A stretch of 64,000 nt of DNA. It comes from Liopterus haemorrhoidalis (lineage: Eukaryota > Arthropoda > Insecta > Coleoptera > Dytiscidae). The notes beneath the pieces were generated by a model, which searched no databases, was not told where the DNA came from, and saw only the letters and a list, made by a program, of their open reading frames with translations. Position numbers and translations under genes: made by a program. Of the stretch, positions 10,476 to 24,779 are shown in pieces. Position 1 is the first letter of the stretch; each line of letters begins with the position of its first letter. Where the stretch lies: the NCBI GenBank assembly GCA_963971575.1, contig OZ020611.1, positions 222,882,260 through 222,946,259 on the forward strand, read 5' to 3'.

Positions 10476-13400
10476 ATATTTGGGTGGTGTACGCACTGAC
10501 TGAGACATTAGTGGTAAATGTGTTTTTCGATAGAAAAATCAGCTTCTCTTTCGTACATGAATTATGTGTAATTGAAGTCACGACTTGTCCACTGATATCA
10601 AAATGCAATTCTCATGCCTCCATGGCCCTGTGGCAGGGGACTGAGACGCGTAATCTCTAGGATGCGGGTTCGATTCCCAGGGAGGTTGTATTTTTGATAT
10701 CAAATTTTCATTATTAAAATTATATATTTGTTAATTCAAAATAATTTCATTGTTTATTATATATTTGGGTGGTGTACGCACTGACTGAGACATTAGTGGT
10801 AAATGTGTTTTTCGATAGAAAAATCAGCTTCTCTTTCGTACATGAATTATGTGTAATTGAAGTCACGACTTGTCCACTGATATCAAAATGCAATTCTCAT
10901 GCCTCCATGGCCCTGTGGCAGGGGACTGAGACGCGTAATCTCTAGGATGCGGGTTCGATTCCCAGGGAGGTTGTATTTTTGATATCAAATTTTCATTATT
11001 AAAATTATATATTTGTTAATTCAAAATAATTTCATTGTTTATTATATATTTGGGTGGTGTACGCACTGACTGAGACATTAGTGGTAAATGTGTTTTTCGA
11101 TAGAAAAATCAGCTTCTCTTTCGTACATGAATTATGTGTAATTGAAGTCACGACTTGTCCACTGATATCAAAATGCAATTCTCATGCCTCCATGGCCCTG
11201 TGGCAGGGGACTGAGACGCGTAATCTCTAGGATGCGGGTTCGATTCCCAGGGAGGTTGTATTTTTGATATCAAATTTTCATTATTAAAATTATATATTTG
11301 TTAATTCAAAATAATTTCATTGTTTATTATATATTTGGGTGGTGTACGCACTGACTGAGACATTAGTGGTAAATGTGTTTTTCGATAGAAAAATCAGCTT
11401 CTCTTTCGTACATGAATTATGTGTAATTGAAGTCACGACTTGTCCACTGATATCAAAATGCAATTCTCATGCCTCCATGGCCCTGTGGCAGGGGACTGAG
11501 ACGCGTAATCTCTAGGATGCGGGTTCGATTCCCAGGGAGGTTGTATTTTTGATATCAAATTTTCATTATTAAAATTATATATTTGTTAATTCAAAATAAT
11601 TTCATTGTTTATTATATATTTGGGTGGTGTACGCACTGACTGAGACATTAGTGGTAAATGTGTTTTTCGATAGAAAAATCAGCTTCTCTTTCGTACATGA
11701 ATTATGTGTAATTGAAGTCACGACTTGTCCACTGATATCAAAATGCAATTCTCATGCCTCCATGGCCCTGTGGCAGGGGACTGAGACGCGTAATCTCTAG
11801 GATGCGGGTTCGATTCCCAGGGAGGTTGTATTTTTGATATCAAATTTTCATTATTAAAATTATATATTTGTTAATTCAAAATAATTTCATTGTTTATTAT
11901 ATATTTGGGTGGTGTACGCACTGACTGAGACATTAGTGGTAAATGTGTTTTTCGATAGAAAAATCAGCTTCTCTTTCGTACATGAATTATGTGTAATTGA
12001 AGTCACGACTTGTCCACTGATATCAAAATGCAATTCTCATGCCTCCATGGCCCTGTGGCAGGGGACTGAGACGCGTAATCTCTAGGATGCGGGTTCGATT
12101 CCCAGGGAGGTTGTATTTTTGATATCAAATTTTCATTATTAAAATTATATATTTGTTAATTCAAAATAATTTCATTGTTTATTATATATTTGGGTGGTGT
12201 ACGCACTGACTGAGACATTAGTGGTAAATGTGTTTTTCGATAGAAAAATCAGCTTCTCTTTCGTACATGAATTATGTGTAATTGAAGTCACGACTTGTCC
12301 ACTGATATCAAAATGCAATTCTCATGCCTCCATGGCCCTGTGGCAGGGGACTGAGACGCGTAATCTCTAGGATGCGGGTTCGATTCCCAGGGAGGTTGTA
12401 TTTTTGATATCAAATTTTCATTATTAAAATTATATATTTGTTAATTCAAAATAATTTCATTGTTTATTATATATTTGGGTGGTGTACGCACTGACTGAGA
12501 CATTAGTGGTAAATGTGTTTTTCGATAGAAAAATCAGCTTCTCTTTCGTACATGAATTATGTGTAATTGAAGTCACGACTTGTCCACTGATATCAAAATG
12601 CAATTCTCATGCCTCCATGGCCCTGTGGCAGGGGACTGAGACGCGTAATCTCTAGGATGCGGGTTCGATTCCCAGGGAGGTTGTATTTTTGATATCAAAT
12701 TTTCATTATTAAAATTATATATTTGTTAATTCAAAATAATTTCATTGTTTATTATATATTTGGGTGGTGTACGCACTGACTGAGACATTAGTGGTAAATG
12801 TGTTTTTCGATAGAAAAATCAGCTTCTCTTTCGTACATGAATTATGTGTAATTGAAGTCACGACTTGTCCACTGATATCAAAATGCAATTCTCATGCCTC
12901 CATGGCCCTGTGGCAGGGGACTGAGACGCGTAATCTCTAGGATGCGGGTTCGATTCCCAGGGAGGTTGTATTTTTGATATCAAATTTTCATTATTAAAAT
13001 TATATATTTGTTAATTCAAAATAATTTCATTGTTTATTATATATTTGGGTGGTGTACGCACTGACTGAGACATTAGTGGTAAATGTGTTTTTCGATAGAA
13101 AAATCAGCTTCTCTTTCGTACATGAATTATGTGTAATTGAAGTCACGACTTGTCCACTGATATCAAAATGCAATTCTCATGCCTCCATGGCCCTGTGGCA
13201 GGGGACTGAGACGCGTAATCTCTAGGATGCGGGTTCGATTCCCAGGGAGGTTGTATTTTTGATATCAAATTTTCATTATTAAAATTATATATTTGTTAAT
13301 TCAAAATAATTTCATTGTTTATTATATATTTGGGTGGTGTACGCACTGACTGAGACATTAGTGGTAAATGTGTTTTTCGATAGAAAAATCAGCTTCTCTT

Positions 13401-13561
13401 TCGTACATGAATTATGTGTAATTGAAGTCACGACTTGTCCACTGATATCAAAATGCAATTCTCATGCCTCCATGGCCCTGTGGCAGGGGACTGAGACGCG
13501 TAATCTCTAGGATGCGGGTTCGATTCCCAGGGAGGTTGTATTTTTGATATCAAATTTTCAT

Positions 13562-13565
<4 letters not shown>
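10476..13565 (+). repeat. 285-bp satellite array, right arm (11 units, inverted)
   Basis: The same unit in opposite orientation: GGAGGTTGTA recurs at 10681, 10966, 11251 and every 285 bp to 13531. The units look identical to one another and to the left arm. The last unit runs into a TA repeat (13566-13601). Left and right flanks are not inverted copies of each other. Confidence 0.95.
10616..10687 (+). tRNA. tRNA-like sequence, first of 11 in the right arm (degenerate)
   Basis: Same 72-nt sequence as on the minus strand at 7068-7139, now on the plus strand. It has A-box and B-box-like words and a seven-base anticodon loop, but lacks T33 and has a weak T stem. Pol III promoter function is possible; decoding function is unlikely. 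Confidence 0.45.
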
Positions 13566-13601
<36 letters not shown>

Positions 13602-13604
<3 letters not shown>

Positions 13605-13783
13605 AGCGAAAATATAATTATGCAACATTTACACTTATTAACGATCGTAGGGTGCTATATCGTTGCTAAGGCATATTGTTTTATGTAAATAGAATAGTAT
13701 AAAATATATCATATGATGTGTGAGACGTGTTAGTTGATCAATAAAATCATGTCTTATTATTCATAAAATACCTTTTTTATTAA
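13602..13783. other. Unclassified piece between TA repeats
   Basis: About 180 bp starting TGTTAGCGAAAATATAATTA and carrying AATAAAATC near its end, bounded by (TA)n on both sides. The TGTT start and polyadenylation word could suggest a solo LTR, but there is no matching CA end and no convincing duplication. Confidence 0.25.
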
Positions 13784-13803
13784 TATATATATATATATAT
13801 ATA

Positions 13804-15685
13804 CAGGGTGTTTGTTTGAAACGGGGCACCCCGAAAGACCTTTTATTTGTAAAGATACAAAAAATCTTCAGAACAAAAGTTAAACTAGACAAAAAGGCCC
13901 ATCTAAAGGTTACTATAAGAATTCTGAGTCACTTCCGGTTTCACCGGATAAGTTTTTTAATAACAAGTTTTACAAAGTTGAACGTTTCAAGCTTTGAAAA
14001 CAATAAAAAAAGAAACAAAATATCTTTAAAATAAACTATTTGACTATTTAGAAAAAAAAAATTTACAATATTACTATTTACAATTATTTTACAAAAAAAA
14101 AAATTACAAATGTTCGATCAAACCACCATTATTTCATTTTCTCATTCTTAATAAAAACTCTTCCATCGCCCTTATAAGAGTACACTCTTGGATATCCCGG
14201 ATTGCACTTCTAATCCTTTCTTCTAAATCTTCTATCGTCGTTGGTGTTGTCCGATACACTCTATCTTTTAAATACCCCCAAACGAAAAAATCCAATGGCG
14301 TGAGATCTGGCGATCGTGCAGGCCAGGGATTAAGTGAATGTGTTCCAATCCATTTATCTGGGTATTGGCCATTTAAATAGGCACACACGTTTCTAGCGTT
14401 ATGAGCAGGTGCTCCATCTTGTTGGAACCACATTCCTATCCTATCAGCAAGTGGTAAATCATCCAACAAATCCTCCACTTCATTTTGTAAAAAATTTAAT
14501 TACCTGTTAGCTCTAAGGCTGCCATGGTAAATAATTGGGCCTACAATTTTTGTCCTTAGAATTCCCAGCCAAACATTGAAACCAAACCTGTGCTGGAATC
14601 TGGAAGATCTTAATTCCCTGGGATTTTCCGTCGACCAACGTCTTACATTATTCCTATTGAATAAACCATTTCTGGTAAAATTGGATTCGTCCGAAAACAT
14701 TATTTTATAATGGAAGCGATTATCATTTTCCCACATACCCAAAAACCAATTACAAAAGTTCAGTCGGCGATCTTCATCATTTGCGTGGATAAATTGGCTT
14801 ACATGTTATAAGGCTTAAACCCATGTTTTTTAAAACCTTCCAGGCTTTCCATTGCGAAACACCGCATTCTTTTGCAATCTCCCGCACCGACACTTCCGAG
14901 TCGTAGTGGACGTAAGCCAATATTCTTTCTTCGTCATTTTCTACATGGTTTGCTCTTTCTCGACGTCGTTTTTGAATTTCGAAAGAACCTCGCTGGCTTA
15001 ATTTGTTCACTAATTTGGCAAAATACTGCCTTCTCGGCTGAACTCTATCAGGATACCTTTCCTGATAGAGTCGCTGGGCCCTAACCACATTTCTTTGGCA
15101 CTCTCCGTATATCAGAATCATATCTGTCATTTCTTCGTTGGTATATCGTACGTAGACCATAATTAGGTAAAAATAACGACTTACTAACAATTAATACATT
15201 TTTTTCCAAACAAAAATAAGCAAAGTAGACAATTAAACTCTTGTTATTTCTAAAACATTTAATTGAAAAATTAAAATTTAAGTTATTTCATATAATAACT
15301 AGTTATAACAGTTTATTTTAGAGAAATTTTGTTTCTTTTTTTATTGTTTTCAAAGCTTGCTACGTTCAACTTTGTAAAACTTATGTTGATTATTATTTTG
15401 TAAATAAATGGTCGCCATTTTGAAATGGTTAACATAAAAATATGACTTTTTGGTGTCATTGTAAAGCTAATTTAATGTACTTTTAGGAAAAAATATAAAA
15501 TTATCGATTCCCTACGCTAGATCAAAAGTTGACATCATTTCCGGTGAAACCGGAAGTGCCTCAGAATTCTTATAGTAACCTTTAGATGGGCCTTTTTGTC
15601 TAATTTAACTTTTGTTCTGAAGATTTTTTGTATCTTGACAAATAAAGGAGATTTTCGGGGTGCCTCGTTTCAAACAAACGCCCTG
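13804..15685 (-). mobile_element. DD41D-type mariner with long TIRs (1882 bp)
   Basis: The ends CAGGGTGTTTGTTTGAAACG and CGTTTCAAACAAACGCCCTG are flanked by TA at 13802-13803 and 15686-15687. The outer 145 bp are inverted copies. The homology continues inward (13965-14036 against 15310-15380) beyond a segment of about 155 bp present only on the right, giving TIRs near 230 bp. The transposase is on the minus strand. Closely similar arms suggest a fairly young insertion. Confidence 0.9.
14134..15160 (-). pseudogene. Mariner transposase, broken (DD41D-like)
   Basis: This would cut and paste the element by a DDD catalytic domain. From 15160 the minus frame shows an N-terminal helix-turn-helix region (MVYVRYTNEEM..., then SVREIAKECGVSQWKAWKVL). 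After 14788 the frame shifts by one base and continues NDEDRRLNFCNWFLGMWE. The catalytic motifs are MFSDESNF, WFQQDGAPAH and SPDLTPLDFF. I count 41 residues between the second Asp and the Asp of TPLD, which fits the DD41D (rosa-like) group. A TAA at about 14500 breaks the frame after LRANR. With one frameshift and one nonsense codon it cannot make a full transposase. The end is a TGA at 14134. Confidence 0.85.
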
Positions 15686-15830
15686 TATACATACATATAT
15701 ATATATATATATAATTTTGAGCGGGCTATCAAATGAAATCTCTTAATGCTAGGATAAACAAACAAATAATTATTTTTTGTAAATTAATTTTTTTAATGGT
15801 ATTTTCGACAAAATATGTCAAAAAAAAATT

Positions 15831-16094
15831 TCATATGGATATGAAGATTTGAATGCCAACAAAGATTTGATAGCTGTACTATTTAATTGAGAATCTTGAT
15901 TCCTGCCCCCAAATAGCGCTTTATACACTGGATCCTTCTTGAAATTTATGAGTATTTCTTTTTCTATCAATGTTAGATTTTTATCGTCGTACCTCGCGAA
16001 AAGATTGGCCCAGTCATACTATTTTATATCAAGTAATAGAAATACCTAGCGAATGAAGTAAAGAAATTTTCTAGTATCTTTTTTCTGGCAAGAT
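15831..16094. other. No gene recognised
   Basis: AT-rich sequence between the HINE-2 piece and the mariner remnant. Confidence 0.3.
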
Positions 16095-16430
16095 TGAAGA
16101 ATCTTCTCACTGGTGATGAATCGTGGTTGCTCTTCAAAAACATCAAAAGAAAAAAATGTATCTGCGGGTGAAACAACGAAAGGAATAACAAAAGCTGCCC
16201 ACAGTAAGAAGGTAATTTGGTGCGTATGGTGGGACAGAAACGGAATCATCCATTGGGAGATCATTGCAAATGGAATTTGCTTTTGGTGGAATGAAGATGA
16301 TGAGCGTGAACAGTGGCGGATTCCGGACGAAAACGGCAAACGGCAATTCACTATCAACAGCGACGTCTATCTGCCTCAGCTTGATCGTCTCCATTCAGCA
16401 ATAAACTTATATACAACAAAAGAAAAAAAA
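16095..16430 (+). pseudogene. Mariner (DD34D-type) transposase fragment
   Basis: The plus frames read LLTGDESWLLFKNIKRKK, then a frame change, then HSKKVIWCVWWDRNGIIHWE and INSDVYLPQLDRLHSAI. This is the middle of a mariner transposase around the first catalytic Asp (GDESW). About 25 extra codons (ICFWWNEDDERE...) sit between IIANG and INSDVY where the family has only a few residues. No TIRs remain, and the N- and C-terminal thirds are missing. Confidence 0.8.
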
Positions 16431-16499
16431 ATCGTCGTTAATTTTGCATCATCCCAATATTAGTTTGTTTGAAGATGTGTCTACGCCTGGGAAGCAATG

Positions 16500-17200
16500 A
16501 AGTTAGCCGAATTTCTTTCTTTCCTGACCAAAATTCGAATTACAACGTTTGTTTTTAAGAAATCACGATTATACAGTGAGCCAGAAATGTCCTAGCAATT
16601 TGTAATCTTTATATATAAAAGAGAATATTTGTGGCTATGTCCGGAAATTCTAACCCACTTCCAGACACGCTACCGAATTGAAATTTTGAATACAGGTAAG
16701 AAATGGCTTCATCATAACTAGAAAAATCGAAAATCTCGAAAAAGTCCCACCAGAAACGAGAAATTAATAATTTTATTTTTAATTATATTGGACCATTGGA
16801 ATATCTATTAAATATGCAGTGAGTGGATATGAATTTTCGTTCAATAGTTGATTGGATGACTATATTCAGATAGTGGCTCTTCGGGTGGCATCGGTAATGT
16901 TCGGCTTAAATATTGTCGGTAAACAGCATTGATCTTTATTATTATATCAAAGTTATTTAGCAAAACTATGATTAGTCTATGTAGAACGAGAAAACATCTA
17001 TATTATATTTCTTTATTTTTGCCGATATTTATGTACTTTATTATTTTGGTTTATTTATTTTTGCTTTTGACGAATCTTTTAAAAACAGTGACATATTTTA
17101 ACCAAATTTAGTATGAGTAAAACCAGGATTCGAACAGAGGCCATATAGCATCTCAAAATTCTCATTCTAAGTGATGTTTCAGGATTAAAACTCTTAACGT
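16500..17200. other. No gene recognised
   Basis: AT-rich sequence. A motif TATATAAAAGAGAATATTTG at about 16611 resembles the start of a dispersed repeat, but I cannot delimit it. Confidence 0.3.
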
Positions 17201-17329
17201 AAAACCTTAAATTATCTTTTTAACATATTTTTTTAATTGCACCCCGAACGGAGTAAATTGCTATTTTTTTACGTCCCTTGAACATGGTCATGAAATTCGG
17301 AAAGCATATTCGCTCCATGATATAAGCAC

Positions 17330-17800
17330 CCAAACAAGATATTTTTTTAAATTCGACCCCTAAGGGGGTGAAAAGGGGTGAAATATGATTTCAAGGATTC
17401 TTCAATATATCTTGGAACCAATAAGATATCGACTTAGTTTTTGCTTATAAAGGTTACAAATATTTATGAACGAAATTCAGGATTTTGCCCTAAACAACCC
17501 TTAAATCTACATTCGGGGTCAATTGTCCAACGCTTCGCATTTCCTATGTTTATTGAGATAACATTCCGTTTTGGCATATAAGTGTCTTTTTAAAATCTTT
17601 AGAAACTTATAGTTTTTTTTTTTAATATTTTCACCCGTAAGGGGGCAAAATGATTTTTCACTGATTCCTCAATATCTCTTAGGCCCAATGAGAGATGTAG
17701 ACTTGGTTTTTTATGATAGAGGTTACCCATACACATGTACAAAAATGTAAGTTAGAATTTTACAATAATCACTTTAAAATGCTACGGCGGGGAAACTATA
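17330..17800. repeat. Two diverged tandem copies of an unclassified repeat
   Basis: The segment starting CCCCTAAGGGGGTGAAAAGG (17357) is followed about 280 bp later by CACCCGTAAGGGGGCAAAAT (17632). Both are then followed by related text (TTCTTCAATATATCTT... and TTCCTCAATATCTCTT..., then GACTTAGTTTTT / GACTTGGTTTTT). There is no coding capacity. Confidence 0.55.
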
Positions 17801-20455
<2,655 letters not shown>

Positions 20456-20509
20456 AATAAGTATTTTAAACTATTTTAACTATAAATAAACTAACTTTAT
20501 AAAACTATT

Positions 20510-21730
20510 TTATTGGTTTTCAAAATATTCGCCTTTAAAATTTATACACTTTTGCATGGGTTCAAACCAATACTCGAAACATTTTTTCCACTCTGAAGAT
20601 GGTATTTCAAAAACATGGTTTTGGAAGGCTTCAACAGCTTCTTGAGGTGATGAAAATCGCTGTCCACGAATTTTTTGTTTGACATTGGGGAACAAAAAAA
20701 AATCGTTAGGGGATAAATCAGGTGAATACGGGCAATGAGACATTAATTCGGTGTTTTTCTCCTTCAAATAATCAATTGTTGACGTGCTGTGTGGGACCTT
20801 GCATTGTCATAATGAAGATTGATGCGATGTTTTTGGTTGTTTTTCCTGATTTTGTCGATGACTTCTAGCAAAGAAATTATTGTATACATCTTGGAAGAAC
20901 CAAACAGATGATTGTTGCTTAGTTTCCGGTTCATATGAATAAGTTTCGTCGCCTGTAACGATGCTGTATACGGATTTTGCAGTGCCGGTTGAATTTTTTT
21001 AGCATTCCCATACACCAATTAACACAAGCCTTTCAACCGGTCAAATTATGCGGAATCCATCTAACACAGATCTTTTTCACGGTAAGTCACATGCCGATCT
21101 TCTTCAATCATTTTACAAGAAAAAATGATATAATCAGACCAAAATACGTAAGATTGACCAAATCAAGGCAGTCCTTCAATTATTGTGGTATCTTATTCTA
21201 CAACATACTCTCCTTGGCAATAAAGAAGTTAAACAACCAGCAATTCAAAAAGACCGTAAAAACATATTTAATAACTAAAGCATTTTATAACTTTGACCAA
21301 TACATCGCTAATAATTTTAATGACTTGTAATGTAATTTTATTTTTCATGTTAAATTCAATGTATTATTGTTTATGCTATGTTTATTTGTAGTATTTTTTT
21401 CCCCATTATTACTTTTATTAACTGACGTATGTAAAAATATTTTGTATTTGTTAACATCAATAAAATTATTATTATTATTATTATTATTATTTTTCGCACA
21501 GCATCGATGTTTTTTTGAATCACAATCGATTTTGGTCGATCTTCACGAGATTCATCACTGACGGACGCACGATCACGACGAAATTCTTCAAACCAATTGT
21601 AAACAGTCTTTTCTGATGGTGCTTCATTACCAAAAGTTGAACGAAGCGAATTTATGCACTGTTGTTGAGTTAGGCTTTTACTAAAATCGTAAAAAATCAT
21701 CCAACGAAAACCTTCACTAGTAATATCCAT
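20510..21730 (-). pseudogene. Mariner (DD34D) transposase split by a LINE
   Basis: Minus strand. The N-terminus at 21730 starts MDITSEGFRWMIFYDFSKSL, with the helix-turn-helix region SEKTVYNWFEEFRRDR and NIDAVRK at 21492. After a LINE insert the frame resumes near 21110 as MIEEDRHVTY, then WIPHNLT and, after small deletions and frameshifts, HYDNARSHTARQQ (second Asp). The C-terminus at 20767-20510 has YSPDLSPNDFFLF (third Asp) and runs to its natural end. Several frameshifts make it dead. I could not identify TIRs. Confidence 0.85.
21115..21490 (+). mobile_element. 5'-truncated LINE 3' end inserted in mariner
   Basis: The plus frame reads NDIIRPKYVRLTKSRQSF, then LAIKKLNNQQFKKTVKTYLI and a stop at 21328, the typical C-terminal tail of a LINE RT. 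A non-coding 3' part follows, ending AATAAAATTATTATTATT with a TTA-repeat tail. TTTT at both borders (21111-21114, 21491-21494) is the only possible target duplication. The mariner frame resumes on both sides. Confidence 0.75.
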
Positions 21731-21734
21731 TTTT

Positions 21735-23723
21735 TCACAAACTTGTTTTTTTAGACACTCACTGTCAACAAACTACTTGTTCAATTTATAAGCTGCCACT
21801 GATTTCACAATAACACATGACAAATTTTACGAATATAGTAATGTCAAATTTCAATATTGCCATCTAGTGGTCGTTAGTAAAAACATAAAAGGTAAACCTC
21901 GTAGGTATCAAACGGCTTGTTGTAGGGAGTGGAATTTGACTTGCGTACAACGATTTTTGACTTGCATGTAAAAAATAGTAAGTCATCTGAGAAATATCTT
22001 AAATATCTATTTTTTAAGGGTAATTTTGAAGGTTTCAAGTAAAAGCTCTGATACGTGAATTAACGAATTTGAAAAATTCAGAATTTTCACACCTGTGTGA
22101 GTTTTTGCCTTGTTCAACAAATTAAATATTTTTGTGTAATTTATTAACAATCAAAAATTAATTTTTAAAAATGTTTTTATTTTGAAGCGAAAAAAAAACA
22201 GATTTAGCCTCTGATTTTATTAATATAGATAATTGTTATTGTAGTTTTGAAAATAACATTAACGCCGAAACTGCCGTCAATATGATAAATAAAAATATTG
22301 GTAAAACTTTACTGAAGTTAAAATGTATACCATACTTTGTGATTGGAGGATAATAATAAATATTATTCATAGGATTACATAAAAAGGATAAAAATAAATC
22401 CTTCACCCCGCCACTGTATATTAAAGGTAAAACAGTACGACAAAGACAGCAACACAAGCAGCTACGTGCGTTTGTTGGTTTATGTACCTGTTTATTTATT
22501 GGCATCACGGGGTACATTAAATTAAAAGCCATATATATATCGAGGAATATGGTTGACGCCACTCGGTCGACTTTCAGGAATTATCAGTAGTAGGAGGTGA
22601 GGAGAGGAGCAGGGGACAGGAGGGGGCACTAGAGGGCGCTCCACCCTTCATATCGAGCACCACTTTATTGATGACTGGAAATCACTTTGAGAAAAAATAT
22701 ATTGGATCAAGTGAGGAAAATATATAGAGCTTATGAAACTTGACGTATGGTAGAATTAGAAATTATTGAAGATATGTGATGGATATAAAAGTACTTACAG
22801 CACTGTTGTCATGACCTTTGGAATTTTACACCAGCGTCAAATAAGAAGGTGGTACTTCACATTTTTAATTTCATACTTGAAATAGTTTTGAGAAAAATTA
22901 TGTATACTTATTATAGCAATGTAACGAATCGGTTAGTCCGCCCGGATAAATTATTTATTTATGACAAAGTTTCACAAACCACCCGTCACGAGAATTTCTT
23001 TGAAAGGGGCTGCAATTGTCTTTTAGAGATTTTAAAGGGTACTTTGCAGTCAACATTTGTGGGAATTCAAATAATAAAATAAAATTAGAAACGTTTCAGC
23101 ACATAACTTTAGAAATATATATTTTTTATTGCTTAATAATTGCTAAACTTTGAGCACTAGCATCTCCATGAACAATGCTTAAACCCTTTATCCTAGAAAC
23201 GCTACCAGCCCTCAGATATATACACCCGTCTCTCTGAAGAGGGTCATAAAGTATTCGGTCCGGTTAGCGTAAACATCTAATTTGTTGAATTCTTAGAGGC
23301 ACTGTGTCGGCATTCTGGTGGTCTATCCGATTCTATTTGTTTTAATCTTTTCATTATTTTTATCTAGATTTTAATTTTTCAAACTTACAATTGTAAATAA
23401 TATATTAGAATAAATCAAATTCATTAATTTTAAACCGTCTTATTTAACGTGTGTAAACCTTCACCTTTAAGAACTTTAGTGAACAACTAAGATCCAGACT
23501 AATTACAAGATGCCTGATCAGTCGGTTGGTAAGTACATATACGTATCATTTAATGCACATATCGTAATGATGAACCCTGGATACCACTCACGCCTAATAA
23601 CTCCTTTAGTAAGGAATCTAATTCCAACCTTGTTACAGAATATACTATTATTTACATAGGAAATTTAAAAAAGTTGGCTGCAAGAGAGGAATGAATATCA
23701 ACATACATTTCGCTTCCATTTTT
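21735..23723. other. No gene recognised
   Basis: Mostly AT-rich. A purine-rich, GC-richer patch (22590-22660) and short decayed HINE-2-like text near 22030-22210 are visible. No ORF shows a known domain. Confidence 0.35.
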
Positions 23724-24779
23724 AGGGTTTTGTAGGTATGACCAAAAAACCCTTATACCGTCATTTTGTCGTCTGTCTGTCTGTCTGTCTGTCTGTCTGT
23801 TCGGTAAAAATTGTAGCCAAACGGCTAAACCTAGAAAGTTGAAATTTGGCATGCTTATACAACTCTTTGACCCGCACATAGGAAAAATACTAAAACATCT
23901 CAAAAACATATCCCCCTAAAAATATAAACAAATATGTACTCATCGAAAAAAAAAATATTTTTTTATAATTATGAGTAGGGTATCAAATGAAAGCCCTTGG
24001 TGCGTGGATTAACGATCAAATTTTTATTTTTGCAAAATAAATTATTTTGAAGCGATTTTTGCCAAAATTGTGTAAAAAATTTTTTGTCCCACACCTGTAG
24101 CCCAGATGGTTTAAACTAAAAATCTGAAAAAATTCTAAGTAATGTACATTGGTATGAACCGGAATAGTTCAACAGGAATTTTTGATCAGATTAGGTTTTT
24201 GGAAAAAAACACATTTTTTGTGATTTTTGGCTAATAATGTACACAAGTTATAGCTTTGTAACACGCCACACTGGAACGTGTGTGCTGGTCTAGTGGTATT
24301 TCACGCTGATTTTTCATCCAAGTAACCCAATCCGAAAGGGATCGAACCCTGTGAGAAAGAGACTAAATTACGTTTTGTTTTTTTTTTAATTTTTATATTC
24401 TTTAAATTATTTTTTCAAAATTCTAGATATATTTTGGCAAATGTTGCATTTAATTTTTAAAAGCATAAATTTAATAGCCAGTGGAAATTGTTTAAATTAT
24501 AATTTAATTCTGTTTCAATGTACACGAAATCAGAGGGGCGGAACTTATAACAACCAATGGAAGCCATAGGCGCAATTTTTAAAATTCTTAATGAACCTTG
24601 CTATATAAAAAAAATACTGCACATATTTAGAAAACTAAATAATGGTATTAAGCATTCAAATTAAAATTATCAAAAAAAATATTTTAATATAAAATTTGTT
24701 TTCGCATCCAAAATAATCATCATTCACTTACTAAATACCTGCAAAACCCTGAAATGTGTGAAAATTCACTCAATTTTTT
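23724..24779 (+). mobile_element. HINE-2, near-complete copy (1056 bp)
   Basis: The 5' end AGGGTTTTGTAGGTATGACC pairs with AAAAAACCCT just downstream. Then come a (GTCT)n tract (23767-23800), the conserved arm CAAACGGCTAAACC and GTTGAAATTTGGCATGC, and a long core with a tRNA-like cassette. The 3' end is ATACCTGCAAAACCCTGAAA, the stem GTGTGAAAATTCAC, then CAATTTTTT. It shows all HINE modules in order. Confidence 0.85.
24280..24352 (+). pseudogene. tRNA-like cassette inside HINE-2
   Basis: CTGGTCTAGTGGTA fits an A box and GGGATCGAACCCT a B box, about 50 bp apart, the spacing of tRNA genes. The same location in the copies at 40343 and 41711 holds a different tRNA-like sequence on their minus strand, while the flanks stay alike. 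It is probably not a functional tRNA. Confidence 0.45.

Larger units (their letters stand above)
6438..15830 (+). mobile_element. HINE-2 copy split by hAT MITE, satellite array and mariner
   Basis: The 5' motif AGGGTTTTGTAGG (6438-6450) is interrupted by a hAT MITE and resumes at 6662 with TTTATAGGTATGACC. Positions 6670-6998 follow the HINE-2 5' arm (CAAACGGCTAAAC, GAAAGTTGAAATTTGGCATGC). At 15712-15830 the sequence continues with the expected next segment (GGGCTATCAAATGAAA). Everything between is the 285-bp array, TA repeats, an unclassified 180-bp piece and a mariner. The 3' end was not found. Confidence 0.6.

Noticed and set aside
7068..13530. 23 functional tRNA genes
   Set aside because: G instead of T at position 33, a short mismatched T stem, and identical copies inside a satellite make decoding tRNAs unlikely. 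Kept as tRNA-like.
6999..13565. Pure assembly palindrome artefact
   Set aside because: The outer flanks are not inverted copies of each other. It cannot be excluded without reads, so it is listed as a check.
6999..13565. CRISPR array
   Set aside because: The repeat unit is 285 bp with no variable spacers, and the context is eukaryotic.
13602..13783. Solo LTR
   Set aside because: TGTT start and AATAAA are present, but there is no CA end and no target duplication beyond the surrounding TA repeats.
16113..16463. 116-codon plus ORF as a gene
   Set aside because: It contains the middle of a mariner transposase with a preceding frameshift and no termini.
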